From contig VIRH01000027.1 in the NCBI GenBank assembly GCA_008107755.1, positions 33,079 to 97,078 of the forward strand: a DNA stretch of 64,000 nt. Direction: 5' to 3'. The position numbers and the translations under genes were made by a program. Shown here in pieces: positions 18,325-28,379 of the stretch. The stretch comes from Rhodobacterales bacterium (lineage in GTDB: Bacteria; Pseudomonadota; Alphaproteobacteria; Rhizobiales; Stappiaceae). Position 1 is the first letter of the stretch; every line of letters starts with the position of its first letter. The notes beneath the pieces are model-generated. The model ran no database searches, was not told where the DNA came from, and saw only the letters and a program-made list of their open reading frames with translations.

Positions 18325-20379
18325 CTATTGCCCGTCGGTCGGGGCGGGCGCGACGGCTTCCGGCGGCAGCGGACCATTCAGGATGGCCAGCACGACACTG
18401 CTGCCGTCTGTCCGCGTCCTGACGACGGCGCTCGGAATGAGCAGGGCCGGATTGTCCGCGACCGGGGGCGTTTCAACGTCCGTATCGGGCCCGGAAAATT
18501 CGCCCATCGGGCGCACGATGTGCTCATGGACGACGCTGCCGACATAAAGGTCGGTGAGACTGCCGCCTTCCAGGATCTGAAACCGGCTGGGCCAAAGACG
18601 CAGCACCCAGCGCCCACCTTCCGTCGTGTCCGGACCATCGTCCTTCCTGATCAGGACGAGGGCTGGCTGGCGCCCGTTCTGTGTGCGCGGCAGGATGGGC
18701 AGGGAGTCGGACGGCGTTTCACCTTCGACGAACCCTCCGGCAGAGGAAAGCGACCATTTCGGCGGCCGTTGCCAGTTGGCCAGTTCCGCAAGTCTGGCGA
18801 GATCGTCCAGATTGCCGGCCAATTGGACGACCAGAGGCTCGCCCTCGTCACCGTTCAGCTCGATCCGTCTGGCAGGTACCGTCTGCCAGCCGTCGCCCTG
18901 CCATCCGGTGACGGTCATGATCTCCTTGTTGGAGCGCGGTTCGTAGACCTCAAGATCATGCTGGTAGCTCTTGTGAAGATGCCAGCCGCCAAAGCCTGCG
19001 AGCGTCAGGACCGCAAGGGCGGCAACCGTCCGGCGGCCGATCTTTTCGTTGTGAATGGACCCGAAAATGAAGGCGAAGGCGGACACCATTGCCGTTCCGA
19101 ACAGGAGCCCCGCCATCACGTCGGAGAGCCAGTGAGCGCCAAGGTAGATCCGTGAGAAGCCTATGGAAATGACGTAGGTCGCTGCGACGGTGAAGATGCT
19201 CGCCTTTGCCCAGCGGGACAGATCATGGGCGATCAGGACGGCGCAGATGCCGAAGAGTACCGTGTTGAGCGTCGCATGGCCGCTCGGAAAGCTGTAGGAA
19301 TGCGCGCCGGCATAGAGTTCCATCGGCCGCGACCGTTCGAGCATGGTCTTGAAGACCGGAACGAACAGGGCGGTTCCACCCATTGCGATGATGAAGCCGA
19401 TGCCGCGCCGCCAGGCTTTCTTGTAGAACAGATAGGCGGCGATCACGGCGCTGACCACGGCAACGACAATTCCGTCACCGAGCGTGGTGATGAACACCAT
19501 GATCCGGTCGCCACCCGGGGTGCGAAGGCTGTCGAACAGGTTGAGGATCGCAAGGTCCGCCCGCACCAACGGCTCGCCCGGCGCCACTTCGCCCACGAGC
19601 CAGAAAAAGGTTGGCATCGTGATGAGAAGCAGCAAGGCCGACGCGAGCATGCCGAGCGAACGGGGATGCGCCGGATCGAAATTGCGTGCGATCCACTGCG
19701 AGCCCCGGTCGGTGCGCCGTGCGAACCACTGGATGATGGCTGCGTGCGCATTCGGGAACAGCGGGATCACGATCAGGATCAGCCACCGCCCCAGCATGAC
19801 GATCAGGAAGATGACGACGAGCAGGGCGCCGAGCACCAGCGCGAGGCGCCCGCTGACCTGGCCAACCGCATTCAGCCCGTAGCCGGCGAGAATGCCGGGG
19901 GCCAGGTGGGCGATCGTCCAGGCAAAGGCCGAGGAGATGTTGACCACCGAAAAGCGGGCGAAATTCATGCCCGCCATTCCGGCGATGCCCGGCACCACGG
20001 ATTTTACGCCGGGCACGAAGCGGCCGATGAAGATGCTCTTGCCGCCGTGGTGCTCGAAGAACTTTTCGCCGCTGGCGACCATGCTGGCATATCTGTTGAG
20101 CGGCCACATGGTCTTCAGCTTGTCCTTGAAGGTATAGCCGACCCAGTAGGAGATCGCGTCGCCAACCGTCGCTCCGAGGCTGGTCCAGATGAAGATCGAC
20201 AAGGCGTCGAGCTTTCCGAGACCGACCAGCGTGCCGGCTCCGACGAGAACGACGGTGGACGGAACGAAGAGGCCGATCAGAAAGAGGGCTTCGCCCATGG
20301 CGGCGAGAAAACAGATCAGGCCCGCCAGCCCCGGATTATCCGCAATGAAGTTCAGAATGGGGTCGATATATTCGGTCAC
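18325..20379 (-). CDS. DedA-PAP2 phosphatase membrane fusion protein (LssY-like C-terminus)
   Basis: 684 residues with a GTG start. Residues 1-200: DedA/SNARE-associated domain with FIGRFVPGVKSVVPGIAG. Residues about 220-450: PAP2 phosphatase with all three motifs, KTMLERSRP, YSFPSGH and SRIYLGAHWLSD, so the active site is intact. Residues about 480-684: an LssY-like C-terminal domain of unknown role. The DedA part may flip lipid carriers and the PAP2 part may dephosphorylate lipid pyrophosphates or phosphatidates. It is monocistronic and divergent from the PPK2 gene. Confidence 0.9.
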   Translation of the reverse strand: MTEYIDPILNFIADNPGLAGLICFLAAMGEALFLIGLFVPSTVVLVGAGTLVGLGKLDALSIFIWTSLGATVGDAISYWVGYTFKDKLKTMWPLNRYASMVASGEKFFEHHGGKSIFIGRFVPGVKSVVPGIAGMAGMNFARFSVVNISSAFAWTIAHLAPGILAGYGLNAVGQVSGRLALVLGALLVVIFLIVMLGRWLILIVIPLFPNAHAAIIQWFARRTDRGSQWIARNFDPAHPRSLGMLASALLLLITMPTFFWLVGEVAPGEPLVRADLAILNLFDSLRTPGGDRIMVFITTLGDGIVVAVVSAVIAAYLFYKKAWRRGIGFIIAMGGTALFVPVFKTMLERSRPMELYAGAHSYSFPSGHATLNTVLFGICAVLIAHDLSRWAKASIFTVAATYVISIGFSRIYLGAHWLSDVMAGLLFGTAMVSAFAFIFGSIHNEKIGRRTVAALAVLTLAGFGGWHLHKSYQHDLEVYEPRSNKEIMTVTGWQGDGWQTVPARRIELNGDEGEPLVVQLAGNLDDLARLAELANWQRPPKWSLSSAGGFVEGETPSDSLPILPRTQNGRQPALVLIRKDDGPDTTEGGRWVLRLWPSRFQILEGGSLTDLYVGSVVHEHIVRPMGEFSGPDTDVETPPVADNPALLIPSAVVRTRTDGSSVVLAILNGPLPPEAVAPAPTDGQ

Positions 20380-20587
20380 GGATTGGTTTCGTCGCCACGC
20401 ATTGCCGGAAGTGGATCTTGATGGGCAACACGCCCGATAAAATGTTCACGGTGTCATATAAGCGTCCGGGCGATCCTCCAACAGGAAAAACTGTTTCGGC
20501 CGATACAGCTGAAATTTTACGAGGACATGGCCTTTTCCTGCAGGCTGTTTCAAGATGCACCTTTGTGTTCGCTATCCGGAGGGTCCG

Positions 20588-22054
20588 ATGTTCGAATCGG
20601 CACGACTGCCTCAGAAGATCGACAAGAAAACATTCAAGAAAATGGAGCCGGAGCTGCGGGAAGCTCTTCTGTCTGCCCAGTTGCCGCTGGTAGAGAAAAA
20701 GCCATTCTCCACATTGATCCTCGTTGACGGGCTGGATGGCGCGGGCAAGGGAGAGTCGGTTGCCCGGCTCTACGGCTGGATGGATGCGCGGCATCTCGTC
20801 TGCAATGCCTATGGCGAGCCGATGGACGAGGCCCGGCTTCGCCCGCCGCTCTGGCGCTACTGGCGCGATCTCCCGCCGAAGGGCGAAACCGCGATCGTGT
20901 TCGGCAGCTGGTATCAGTCCGTCCTCAGGGACTGGATCTACAAGAAGATCGACGAGGACGCCTTTGAAAAGGCACTGGCCCGGATCCGGCGGTTTGAGGA
21001 AATGCTCTCCAACGAGGATGTCCTCATTCTCAAGTTCTGGTTCTTTCTGCCCAAGGATGTGCAGAAGGAACGGCTGAAAAAGATCAAGAAGAAGAAAGCC
21101 GCCCGCCATGTGCTGGCCGACTGGGCGGCTCTGAAGCATCACAAGAAGGCGAGCGAAGCGGGCGAGAAGATCATCCTCGAAACCAGCAAGGGCTATGCGC
21201 CCTGGTTTGTCATTCCCTCGCAGGATCCGGAGTACCGCGACGCGGCTCTGGCGCAGACCGTCGCGCGCTCGATGGAGCTGAAACTGCGGGATGGCGAGGA
21301 ACCGACCGTTGCGGCGCCCCCCGTCGTCAGCGGCATCCAGCGGGAGACAGCCGTCGACGCCATCGACCTGACCGCCAAGCTGGACAAGTCGGATTATCAG
21401 GACAAGCGCGACAAGTATCAGAAGATCCTGTCCGATCTGTCGGACCGCAAGTCCCTGACCAAGACGGGGGTCGTCCTGGTCTTCCAGGGGAACGACGCCG
21501 CGGGCAAGGGCGGCGCGATCCGGCGCGTGATCCGGCCGCTGGATCCGCGCATCTACAAGGTCCATCCGATTTCCGCACCGACCGACGAGGAAAAGGCGCG
21601 CCCTTATCTCTGGCGCTTCTGGCGTCGGGTGCCCGCCAAGGGCCATTTCGCAATCTTCGACAGATCCTGGTACGAGCGCGTTCTCGTGGAACGGGTCGAA
21701 GGCTATGCCGGCCATGACGACTGGCTGAGAGCGTATAACGAGATCAACGAGTTCGAGCAGGAGCTCACGGATTTCGGATACATCGTCTGCAAGTTCTGGC
21801 TCGCGATCTCCGAGGAGGAGCAGCTTCAACGCTTCAAGGCGCGCGAGGAGACAGCATACAAGCAGCACAAGATCACCGACGACGACTGGCGCAATCGCCT
21901 GAAGTGGGACCAGTACGCCATCGCGGCCGGAGACATGATCGACAGAACCTCGACCCACTATGCGCCCTGGCACCTCGTCTCGTCAGAAGACAAGCGCCAT
22001 GCCCGGGTCGAGGTGCTGAAAACCATCTGCGAGCAACTGGAGGAGAAGCTCTAG
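20588..22054 (+). CDS. pap: tandem-domain PPK2-family kinase (polyphosphate:AMP phosphotransferase type)
   Basis: 488 residues from the ATG at 20588, which follows GGAGGG (20578-20583). Two PPK2 domains are in tandem. The N-terminal one starts with VDGLDGAGKGESV and the C-terminal one has a full Walker A-like FQGNDAAGKGGAI and FDRSWYERVLVERVEG. Two-domain PPK2 enzymes of about 490-500 residues phosphorylate AMP to ADP with polyphosphate (class II). It stands alone, divergent from the DedA-PAP2 gene and convergent with the aminotransferase. Confidence 0.9.
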   Translation: MFESARLPQKIDKKTFKKMEPELREALLSAQLPLVEKKPFSTLILVDGLDGAGKGESVARLYGWMDARHLVCNAYGEPMDEARLRPPLWRYWRDLPPKGETAIVFGSWYQSVLRDWIYKKIDEDAFEKALARIRRFEEMLSNEDVLILKFWFFLPKDVQKERLKKIKKKKAARHVLADWAALKHHKKASEAGEKIILETSKGYAPWFVIPSQDPEYRDAALAQTVARSMELKLRDGEEPTVAAPPVVSGIQRETAVDAIDLTAKLDKSDYQDKRDKYQKILSDLSDRKSLTKTGVVLVFQGNDAAGKGGAIRRVIRPLDPRIYKVHPISAPTDEEKARPYLWRFWRRVPAKGHFAIFDRSWYERVLVERVEGYAGHDDWLRAYNEINEFEQELTDFGYIVCKFWLAISEEEQLQRFKAREETAYKQHKITDDDWRNRLKWDQYAIAAGDMIDRTSTHYAPWHLVSSEDKRHARVEVLKTICEQLEEKL

Positions 22055-22073
22055 CGGCAGCCGTCTCGCCAGG

Positions 22074-23252
22074 TCAGAGGGCCTCTGAAAGATAGTCGAT
22101 GGCCGCCTGCACGCCGCCCTTGCCGTGGGGGATGTCGAGCCTTGCAAAGCCGAGTTCGATGGCTGACAGCGCCCCGAACAGCATGACCGCGTTGACATGC
22201 CCCATATGGGCGATGCGCAGACCCTTGCCGCTGAGTTCGCCGATCGTCCCGCCGATGGTCACGCCGCAGACGGTCTTGGTGAAGTCTCTGAGAGCCGCCA
22301 CGTCTCCTTCGCTGATCCGCACCACGGAAACCGAGTTGGATCGGGCGTGCGGGTCGGTGATGTTGAAGTGAATGGCGCCATCGCCGGACCAGGTCGCGAT
22401 CGCCCTGCGTGTCGCCTCACCCAGAAGAGCATGCCGGTGCCAGACCTTCTCCAGACCTTCCTCGAAAAGAATTTCCAGTGCCTTCCTGAAGGCGAAGAGA
22501 AGGTGCTCGGGCGGCGTGCCGCAGTATTTCTGGTAATGCTCGGGTCCCTGGCGGAACGTCCAGTCCATGTAGTTGGTCCGAAGGTTTGCCGTCTCGTGAG
22601 CCTTGTCGGCCTTGGGCCCCGCCGCGACGAAGGACAGGCCGGGAGGTGACATCAGTCCCTTTTGCGAGCCTGTCAGCGCGACATCGACGCCCCAGGCGTC
22701 CATTTCGAAAGGCATGCAGCCGAGAGATGCGATCGTGTCGACCATGTAAAGCGCCGGATGGCCTGCCGCATCGATCGCCTTGCGCAGGGCAGCGATGTCG
22801 TTCCACACGCCGGATGCCGTATCCACCTGCACGACAATGATGGCCTTGATCTCGTGGGCGCTGTCCTGCCGCAAACGGTCCTCAAGACTTGCCGGGTCGA
22901 CGCCGCGCTCCCAGGAACCGGAGAGAACCTCGATATCGAGCCCGTTGACCCGTGCCGCCTCACCCCAGCCGATGGCGAACCGGCCGGACTCAAGGACCAG
23001 AACCTTGTCGCCACGGTTCAGCGTGTTGCTGAGCGCGGCATCCCATGCGCCGTGACCGTTGGCCGCATAGATGTAGGTCTTGCCCTTTGTCCGAAACAGC
23101 TTCTTGAGGCCTTTCAGGCAGAAGTCCGTCGTTTCCAGAAGGGGGCCTTCGTAGATGTCGACCGCGGGCCGGTGCATCGCGCGCAGCACTTCGTCCGGAA
23201 CATTGGTGGGGCCGGGGATCATGAGAAATTCTTTGCCATTGCGCAGCGACAT
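22074..23252 (-). CDS. class V PLP-dependent aminotransferase (serine/alanine:glyoxylate type)
   Basis: 392 residues, normal length. The Schiff-base lysine lies in TGSQKGLMSPPG near residue 195, and the N-terminal IPGPTNVPDEVLRAM is typical of serine-glyoxylate and alanine-glyoxylate aminotransferases. GAGGA lies just before the ATG. It would transfer an amino group to glyoxylate or pyruvate in photorespiratory or serine metabolism. No operon partners are visible, so the exact substrate is open. Confidence 0.87.
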   Translation of the reverse strand: MSLRNGKEFLMIPGPTNVPDEVLRAMHRPAVDIYEGPLLETTDFCLKGLKKLFRTKGKTYIYAANGHGAWDAALSNTLNRGDKVLVLESGRFAIGWGEAARVNGLDIEVLSGSWERGVDPASLEDRLRQDSAHEIKAIIVVQVDTASGVWNDIAALRKAIDAAGHPALYMVDTIASLGCMPFEMDAWGVDVALTGSQKGLMSPPGLSFVAAGPKADKAHETANLRTNYMDWTFRQGPEHYQKYCGTPPEHLLFAFRKALEILFEEGLEKVWHRHALLGEATRRAIATWSGDGAIHFNITDPHARSNSVSVVRISEGDVAALRDFTKTVCGVTIGGTIGELSGKGLRIAHMGHVNAVMLFGALSAIELGFARLDIPHGKGGVQAAIDYLSEAL

Positions 23253-23640
23253 CGGGTCCTCGATCGGAGAGTGTCAGGTCTTTTGGTGTGAAACCGGGAG
23301 GTCAGTCCGTCAGACTGAGGGGTGAGATATTCTTTTGGGATAATGCTCTTTCGCAGACCCGCGTCAAGAGACGCCGACCCGGTTCCGCGGTATGATAGCA
23401 TCCCTTCCCCCGCTCGCAGAGGCGACCGGCTCGGCGACGCAAATTTCCAGCTTCGATTATTACCTGAAATAGGCTAAAATACCTATGGGTAAGGTATCAT
23501 ATTGAATTATATGAATATTGTTCGACTTCTGGAATATATGCGATCTTTGTGACTCATTACTGGAAAGTTTCAGCCTTGTTTCCGTTAGGTAATTTATACA
23601 AATTGTCCGTCGGTTTGGTTCTGCGTTCAGGCGTTGCAGC
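23253..23640. other. intergenic region between divergent genes, AT-rich in its right half
   Basis: 388 bases with no convincing gene. The right half (from about 23,455) is AT-rich with several imperfect repeats around ATATTGAATTATATG, so it should hold the promoters of the divergent aminotransferase and N-formylglutamate-amidohydrolase-like genes. A 71-residue reading frame here has no ribosome-binding site and no recognisable family. Confidence 0.4.
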
Positions 23641-24726
23641 ATGATTTTGGTCAAGGAAGGACAAAGTCCGCTCATTCTTTGTCTCCCGCACAGCGGGACG
23701 GATCTGCCGCCTGCCGTGGCTGCCAGACTGAACGCGACAGGCCGCCTTCAGGCGGATCTCGCGTGGCGGCTTGAGCGTGTTCTGGATTTTCCGGCAGGTC
23801 TCGATGCGACCATCGTGCGCTCCAGCGTGTCGCGATACGTCATCGATCTGGACAAGGATCCGACGACCCCGCTCAGTGCGGCCTGGGACCCCGCACAAGC
23901 GCTGTGCCCGGTGACAACACTCGACCGCAAACGGATCTATCAGGACGGCGAGGAGCCCGGGCCGACCGAAGTCGAGCAACGGATGCTTCTCTTCTATCAG
24001 CCGTTTCATCTGGCTCTGCGCAATCAGATCGAGCGGGTGCGCAGACTTCACAGCAAGGTCGTCGTGCTCGATTGCCAGTCCGTCCGCTCCCAGATTAGGG
24101 GCGTGACCGACAGCGGATTGCCTATGGTGAACATCGGCAGCGGAGAGGGAACGACGACCGATCCGGATCTGCGCAATCTGATCGTCGGTTCGTTCCATGC
24201 GCATGAGGGGTTGACGGTCGGTGTCGACGGTTTCGCGAAGGGCGGCTTTGTTACCCGTTCCGTCGGGCGGCCCGATCAGGGCGTTCATGCCATGACACTG
24301 CTTCTGGCTCAGCGCAGCTATCTTCGTCATGAATCACCGCCGTTCGAGCCGGACAAGACCCGGATGGGGCGCCTGAAATCCGTTCTTCTCGATACATTCG
24401 GCCGCCTCAATGACTGGGCGGACATGCAGGGCGGGACTGCAACGCTTCCGGCACCGGTCGCGTCTCCGGCCCCGATACTCCCTGCGGAGCCGGCACCCGT
24501 TGATGATCAGGCCGAACCGGTCCCCGGGCCGGAACTCGCTATCGGCAATCAGGATAAAAGCTGCGAGCCCGTTGAAGCGGATGATGGTCTTCAGGAAAAA
24601 GAGTGCGAACGCCGCAAACAGCCAGCCGTCGACCCTCTCGACACGGCGTCCCTGACCCGCGTGCAGCATTCACGGACGGGCAAGGTCGAAGAAGAGCCGG
24701 TCACACCGCTTCTCGTTGCGGAATAG
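23641..24726 (+). CDS. N-formylglutamate amidohydrolase-like protein with long C-terminal tail
   Basis: 361 residues. Residues 1-265 match the HutG/N-formylglutamate amidohydrolase fold: CLPHSGTDLP near the start, VIDLDKDP, VVVLDCQSVRSQ and the C-terminal half with HAHEGLTVGVDGFAKGGF. The enzyme would release formate or a related acyl group from an N-acylated acidic amino acid. The last 95 residues are proline-, glutamate- and aspartate-rich and look disordered; this is unusual for the family. There are no histidine-utilisation genes beside it, so the substrate is uncertain. Confidence 0.75.
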   Translation: MILVKEGQSPLILCLPHSGTDLPPAVAARLNATGRLQADLAWRLERVLDFPAGLDATIVRSSVSRYVIDLDKDPTTPLSAAWDPAQALCPVTTLDRKRIYQDGEEPGPTEVEQRMLLFYQPFHLALRNQIERVRRLHSKVVVLDCQSVRSQIRGVTDSGLPMVNIGSGEGTTTDPDLRNLIVGSFHAHEGLTVGVDGFAKGGFVTRSVGRPDQGVHAMTLLLAQRSYLRHESPPFEPDKTRMGRLKSVLLDTFGRLNDWADMQGGTATLPAPVASPAPILPAEPAPVDDQAEPVPGPELAIGNQDKSCEPVEADDGLQEKECERRKQPAVDPLDTASLTRVQHSRTGKVEEEPVTPLLVAE

Positions 24727-24831
24727 GGTGCCCGCCGGTTTCGCACGACCGGCGTGGCGGCATTTCGGGGTCAGGCGCAGGGCGGGCTGACGTCAGCCGC
24801 CGGCCTGCACCTTGTCCTGTCATCTGTTTTC

Positions 24832-26049
24832 TTAAAAGAATGCCTGCAGGCCGGTCTGTGCCCGGCCGAGGATCAGCGCATGAATGTCATGCGTGCCCTC
24901 ATAGGTGTTGACCGTTTCCAGGTTCTGGGCATGGCGCATCACATGGTATTCTTCCTGAATGCCGTTGCCGCCGTGCATGTCGCGTGCCTGCCGGGCAATG
25001 TCCAGAGCCTTGCCGCAGTTGTTGCGCTTGATGAGCGAGATCATCTCCGGGGAGACCTCACCGGCATCGAACAGCTGCCCGACACGGAGAGCGGCCTGCA
25101 GGCCGAGCGTGATTTCCGTCTGCATGTCGGCAAGCTTCTTCTGAAAAAGCTGCGTCTGTGCCAGAGGCCGGCCGAACTGCTCACGATCGAGACCATATTG
25201 CCGTGCCCGGTGCCAGCAATCTTCCGCCGCACCCATTGCGCCCCAGGCAATGCCGTAGCGCGCCCGGTTGAGGCAGCCGAACGGCCCCTTGAGGCCCGAG
25301 ACGTTCGGCAGCAGTGCGTCTTCGCCGACTTCGACACCATCCATGACGATTTCGCCGGTGATGGAGGCGCGCAGCGACAACTTTCCGCCGATCTTGGGGG
25401 CACTTAGCCCCTTCATGCCCTTGTCGAGGACGAAACCGCGGATCGCACCGTCATGGGCTTCTGATTTGGCCCAGACAACGAAAACGTCGGCAATCGGCGC
25501 GTTCGAGATCCACATCTTCGATCCGGTGAGCCGGTAGCCGCCGTCGGTCTTTTCAGCGCGCGTGCGCATGCCTGCCGGGTCTGAGCCTGCGTCCGGCTCG
25601 GTCAGACCGAAGCAGCCGACGAATTCGCCGCTCGCCAGCTTTGGCAGATATTTCTGGCGCTGTTCTTCCGAGCCGTAGGCGTAGATCGGATACATCACCA
25701 GCGAGGACTGAACGCTCATCATCGAGCGGTATCCGGAATCCACACGTTCCACTTCCCGGGCGACGAGCCCGTAGGAGACATAGGACGCGCCTGCACAGCC
25801 GTATTCTTCGGGAAGGGTGACGCCAAGGAGGCCGAGCTCGCCCATTTCATTGAAAATGGCCCGGTCGGTCTTTTCCTCGCGGTAGGCCTCGATCACCCGG
25901 GGGAGAAGCTTTTCCTGCGCATAGGCGCGGGCGGTGTCCTGGATCAGCTTTTCGTCTTCGCCGAGCTGAGCGCCCATGCGGATAGGATCCTGCCAGTCGA
26001 AGGTGCCGCCGCCGGCGGGTGCGGATTTGACATTTGCCGGTGCATTCAT
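24832..26049 (-). CDS. gcdH: glutaryl-CoA dehydrogenase
   Basis: 405 residues from the ATG at 26049, with GGGAG upstream. It is an acyl-CoA dehydrogenase with flavin contacts [14 protein letters not shown] and the catalytic glutamate in [18 protein letters not shown], the arrangement seen in GcdH. It oxidatively decarboxylates glutaryl-CoA to crotonyl-CoA in lysine and tryptophan degradation. The divergent LysR gene 150 bases away fits the common gcdH-regulator pair. Confidence 0.92.
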   Translation of the reverse strand: MNAPANVKSAPAGGGTFDWQDPIRMGAQLGEDEKLIQDTARAYAQEKLLPRVIEAYREEKTDRAIFNEMGELGLLGVTLPEEYGCAGASYVSYGLVAREVERVDSGYRSMMSVQSSLVMYPIYAYGSEEQRQKYLPKLASGEFVGCFGLTEPDAGSDPAGMRTRAEKTDGGYRLTGSKMWISNAPIADVFVVWAKSEAHDGAIRGFVLDKGMKGLSAPKIGGKLSLRASITGEIVMDGVEVGEDALLPNVSGLKGPFGCLNRARYGIAWGAMGAAEDCWHRARQYGLDREQFGRPLAQTQLFQKKLADMQTEITLGLQAALRVGQLFDAGEVSPEMISLIKRNNCGKALDIARQARDMHGGNGIQEEYHVMRHAQNLETVNTYEGTHDIHALILGRAQTGLQAFF

Positions 26050-26199
26050 CACGGGTCTCCCGAAAATGGGGCCGCTGCTTCCAGGGCATGACGGCCAAGA
26101 TCATTCTGTTTGTTCAAGACATAGCGTGAAATAAATAGCGGAAAAGGGAATTCTGCTCCATCGTTCATGACAAAATGGAATGATTCAAGGAATTTCGAG

Positions 26200-27123
26200 A
26201 TGCGCCGTGCCTTCGTGCCGCCGGCAGATACGCTGATCGCTTTCGAATGTGCCGCCCGCCACCTCAGTTTCACCCGGGCAGCGGAAGAGCTGCATCTGAC
26301 CCAGGGTGCGGTTTCCAAGCAGGTCCGTCATCTGGAGGACAGGCTCGGCGTGGAACTGTTCCGACGGGTCCGCCAGCGTATTGTCCTGACCGACGCGGGA
26401 CGGCTTTATCTTCATGACATTCGCGGCGCGCTGGAGCAGATGTTCGCGGCGACCCGGCAGGTCATGTCTTATGCCGGCAGTGCCGATGTTCTCAATCTCG
26501 CGGTCTTGCCAACCTTCGGGACGCGCTGGCTCGCCCCGCGTCTGGCATCTTTCGCGCGGCGGTATCCCGATGCAGGCCTCAATCTCAGCGTTCGTTTGCA
26601 GCCCTTCGATTTCAACGAGGAACCATTCGACGGTGCGATCCATCATGGCGATCCCGTCTGGGCGGGCGCCATCGCCGAACGTCTTTTCGACGAGGATGTC
26701 ATCGCGGTCTCTTCGCGTGCCTTTCGAGACCGTCATGACATTCGCGTGCCTGCCGATCTGGCGCGTGTTCCCCGCCTGCAGCTTGCAACCCGGCCGCTTG
26801 CGTGGCGGCAATGGTTCGACCTGGCCGGGGTCGAGACCGACAGCGCTTTCCAGGGGGCAAGGTTCGAGCAGTTCGTGATGATCTCCGAAGCGGCCATCCA
26901 TCATGCGGGTGCAGCCCTTATCCCGCGTTTCTTCGTGGAGGCGGAACTGTCCGCCGGACGCCTCGTGAGCCTGTTCGACCTGTCATTACAGCAGACCAGC
27001 GCCTATTATTTCGTCTATCCTGAAAATCGAACCATGCGCCCCGTGGTTGCCGCATTCCGCCAGTGGCTGATGGATGAAGCGCGTACCGCGAGATCAGGGA
27101 GGGAGGCCATGCTGCCCGGGTAG
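26200..27123 (+). CDS. LysR-family regulator, GcvA-like, probable regulator of gcdH
   Basis: 307 residues from the ATG at 26200, preferred over 26167 because AAGGA ends nine bases before it and the GcvA-type N-terminus MRRAFVPPADTLIAFE then begins naturally. The HTH is FTRAAEELHLTQGAVSKQVRHLE, followed by a LysR substrate-binding domain. It is divergently transcribed from gcdH, so it likely senses a lysine-degradation intermediate and acts at the shared intergenic region. Confidence 0.85.
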   Translation: MRRAFVPPADTLIAFECAARHLSFTRAAEELHLTQGAVSKQVRHLEDRLGVELFRRVRQRIVLTDAGRLYLHDIRGALEQMFAATRQVMSYAGSADVLNLAVLPTFGTRWLAPRLASFARRYPDAGLNLSVRLQPFDFNEEPFDGAIHHGDPVWAGAIAERLFDEDVIAVSSRAFRDRHDIRVPADLARVPRLQLATRPLAWRQWFDLAGVETDSAFQGARFEQFVMISEAAIHHAGAALIPRFFVEAELSAGRLVSLFDLSLQQTSAYYFVYPENRTMRPVVAAFRQWLMDEARTARSGREAMLPG

Positions 27124-27371
27124 CCGGGTGCAACGTCGCCGCGAGCTGGAATGCAGTTCGCGTCGCTCCGGGAACATTCTGCGCGTTGCAGGCGTTAGCT
27201 ATTGGGAGTTTCTCGTCGACAGACCAATGCAAGTTGTCCGGAGGCGGCAGGAAACGGCCCGCTGACGCCGGTCATCACGTGCCAGCAGTATAAGTTCATG
27301 CTTTGATGCCCCCGTCGAGGCGGACGGACGGGACGGTGCCCGCCGGATGTGGGCTTTCTGGATAAAAAGGA

Positions 27372-28301
27372 ATGCCCGACAAAATGGCATTTGGAGCCAA
27401 ACAGCACTTGCGTCTGATCCTGAATGGAAAATCGGCCGATCGGGAAGACGTCAGAAATTCGGTAGAGGCAGTGCGCCAGATGGGGCACAAGATTTCAGTC
27501 CGTGTCACCTATGAGGCGGGTGACGTCAGGCGTCTTGCAGGTGAAGCCTTGCGCGACCATGAGGGCAAGCCCATCGACACGGTTGTTGCCGGCGGCGGCG
27601 ACGGGACACTTCAGGAAGTTCTCGACGGGGTCATGCAGAACCTCGGGGAAGACGAGACCCCGCCGTTTTCATTTGCCGTTCTTCCGCTCGGGACCGCAAA
27701 CGATTTTGCGAACCAGATCGGTCTCGACCCTGCCGATATTCATTCCTGTCTGAGGTTCGCAGCTCTCGCCGATCCCAAGCCGACCGACATCGGCAACGTC
27801 AATGGAAGCGTCTTCCTGAACATGGCGACAGGCGGTTTCGGCACGGAAGTCACCGCCCAGACAGACCCGCAGCTGAAGCGTGTTCTGGGTGGGGCGGCCT
27901 ATCTTTTCACCGGCCTCAACCGTTTTTCGGAACTCTCCGCGTGTGAAGGCCGGATAGAAGCCGATGACTTCTCCTGGGAAGGCTCCTTCCTCGCGATCGC
28001 CGTCGGCAACGGCCAGCAGGCGGGCGGCGGCATCCGCCTGTGCCCCCACGCAAAGCTGGATGACGGTTTCCTCGACCTGACGATCGTGCCTTTTCCGAAA
28101 TCGGGCACCGTCTTCGACCTTCTTGCGGTTCTTCTGGAAAGCGGCGTGGAGGAAACACACACGCGTTTCATCCAGCGCCGGGTGCGCGACCTCAAGATCA
28201 AGACCGAAAAGAACTTCCAGTTCAACCTGGACGGCGAACCCAAAAATGGACAGGACTGGCAGATTGGAATAAGGCAGCACCGGATCAGGATGAGGCGCTG
28301 A
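27372..28301 (+). CDS. yegS: YegS-like lipid kinase (diacylglycerol kinase family)
   Basis: 309 residues; an ATG at 27384 with AAAAGGA about nine bases upstream may be the true start, giving 305 residues. The nucleotide-binding motif GGGDGTLQEV and the following PLGTANDFA are intact, as is GNGQQAGGGIRLCP. YegS-type enzymes phosphorylate phosphatidylglycerol or a related lipid. It stands alone on the plus strand, converging on the glycosyltransferase pair. Confidence 0.9.
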   Translation: MPDKMAFGAKQHLRLILNGKSADREDVRNSVEAVRQMGHKISVRVTYEAGDVRRLAGEALRDHEGKPIDTVVAGGGDGTLQEVLDGVMQNLGEDETPPFSFAVLPLGTANDFANQIGLDPADIHSCLRFAALADPKPTDIGNVNGSVFLNMATGGFGTEVTAQTDPQLKRVLGGAAYLFTGLNRFSELSACEGRIEADDFSWEGSFLAIAVGNGQQAGGGIRLCPHAKLDDGFLDLTIVPFPKSGTVFDLLAVLLESGVEETHTRFIQRRVRDLKIKTEKNFQFNLDGEPKNGQDWQIGIRQHRIRMRR

Positions 28302-28379
28302 CCCGCCTCACCGCTATGCGAGCACGGTCTTGTGCGCAAGACTTGGGATACCCCGTGAGCGCATGCCTTGTTTGAAGGC

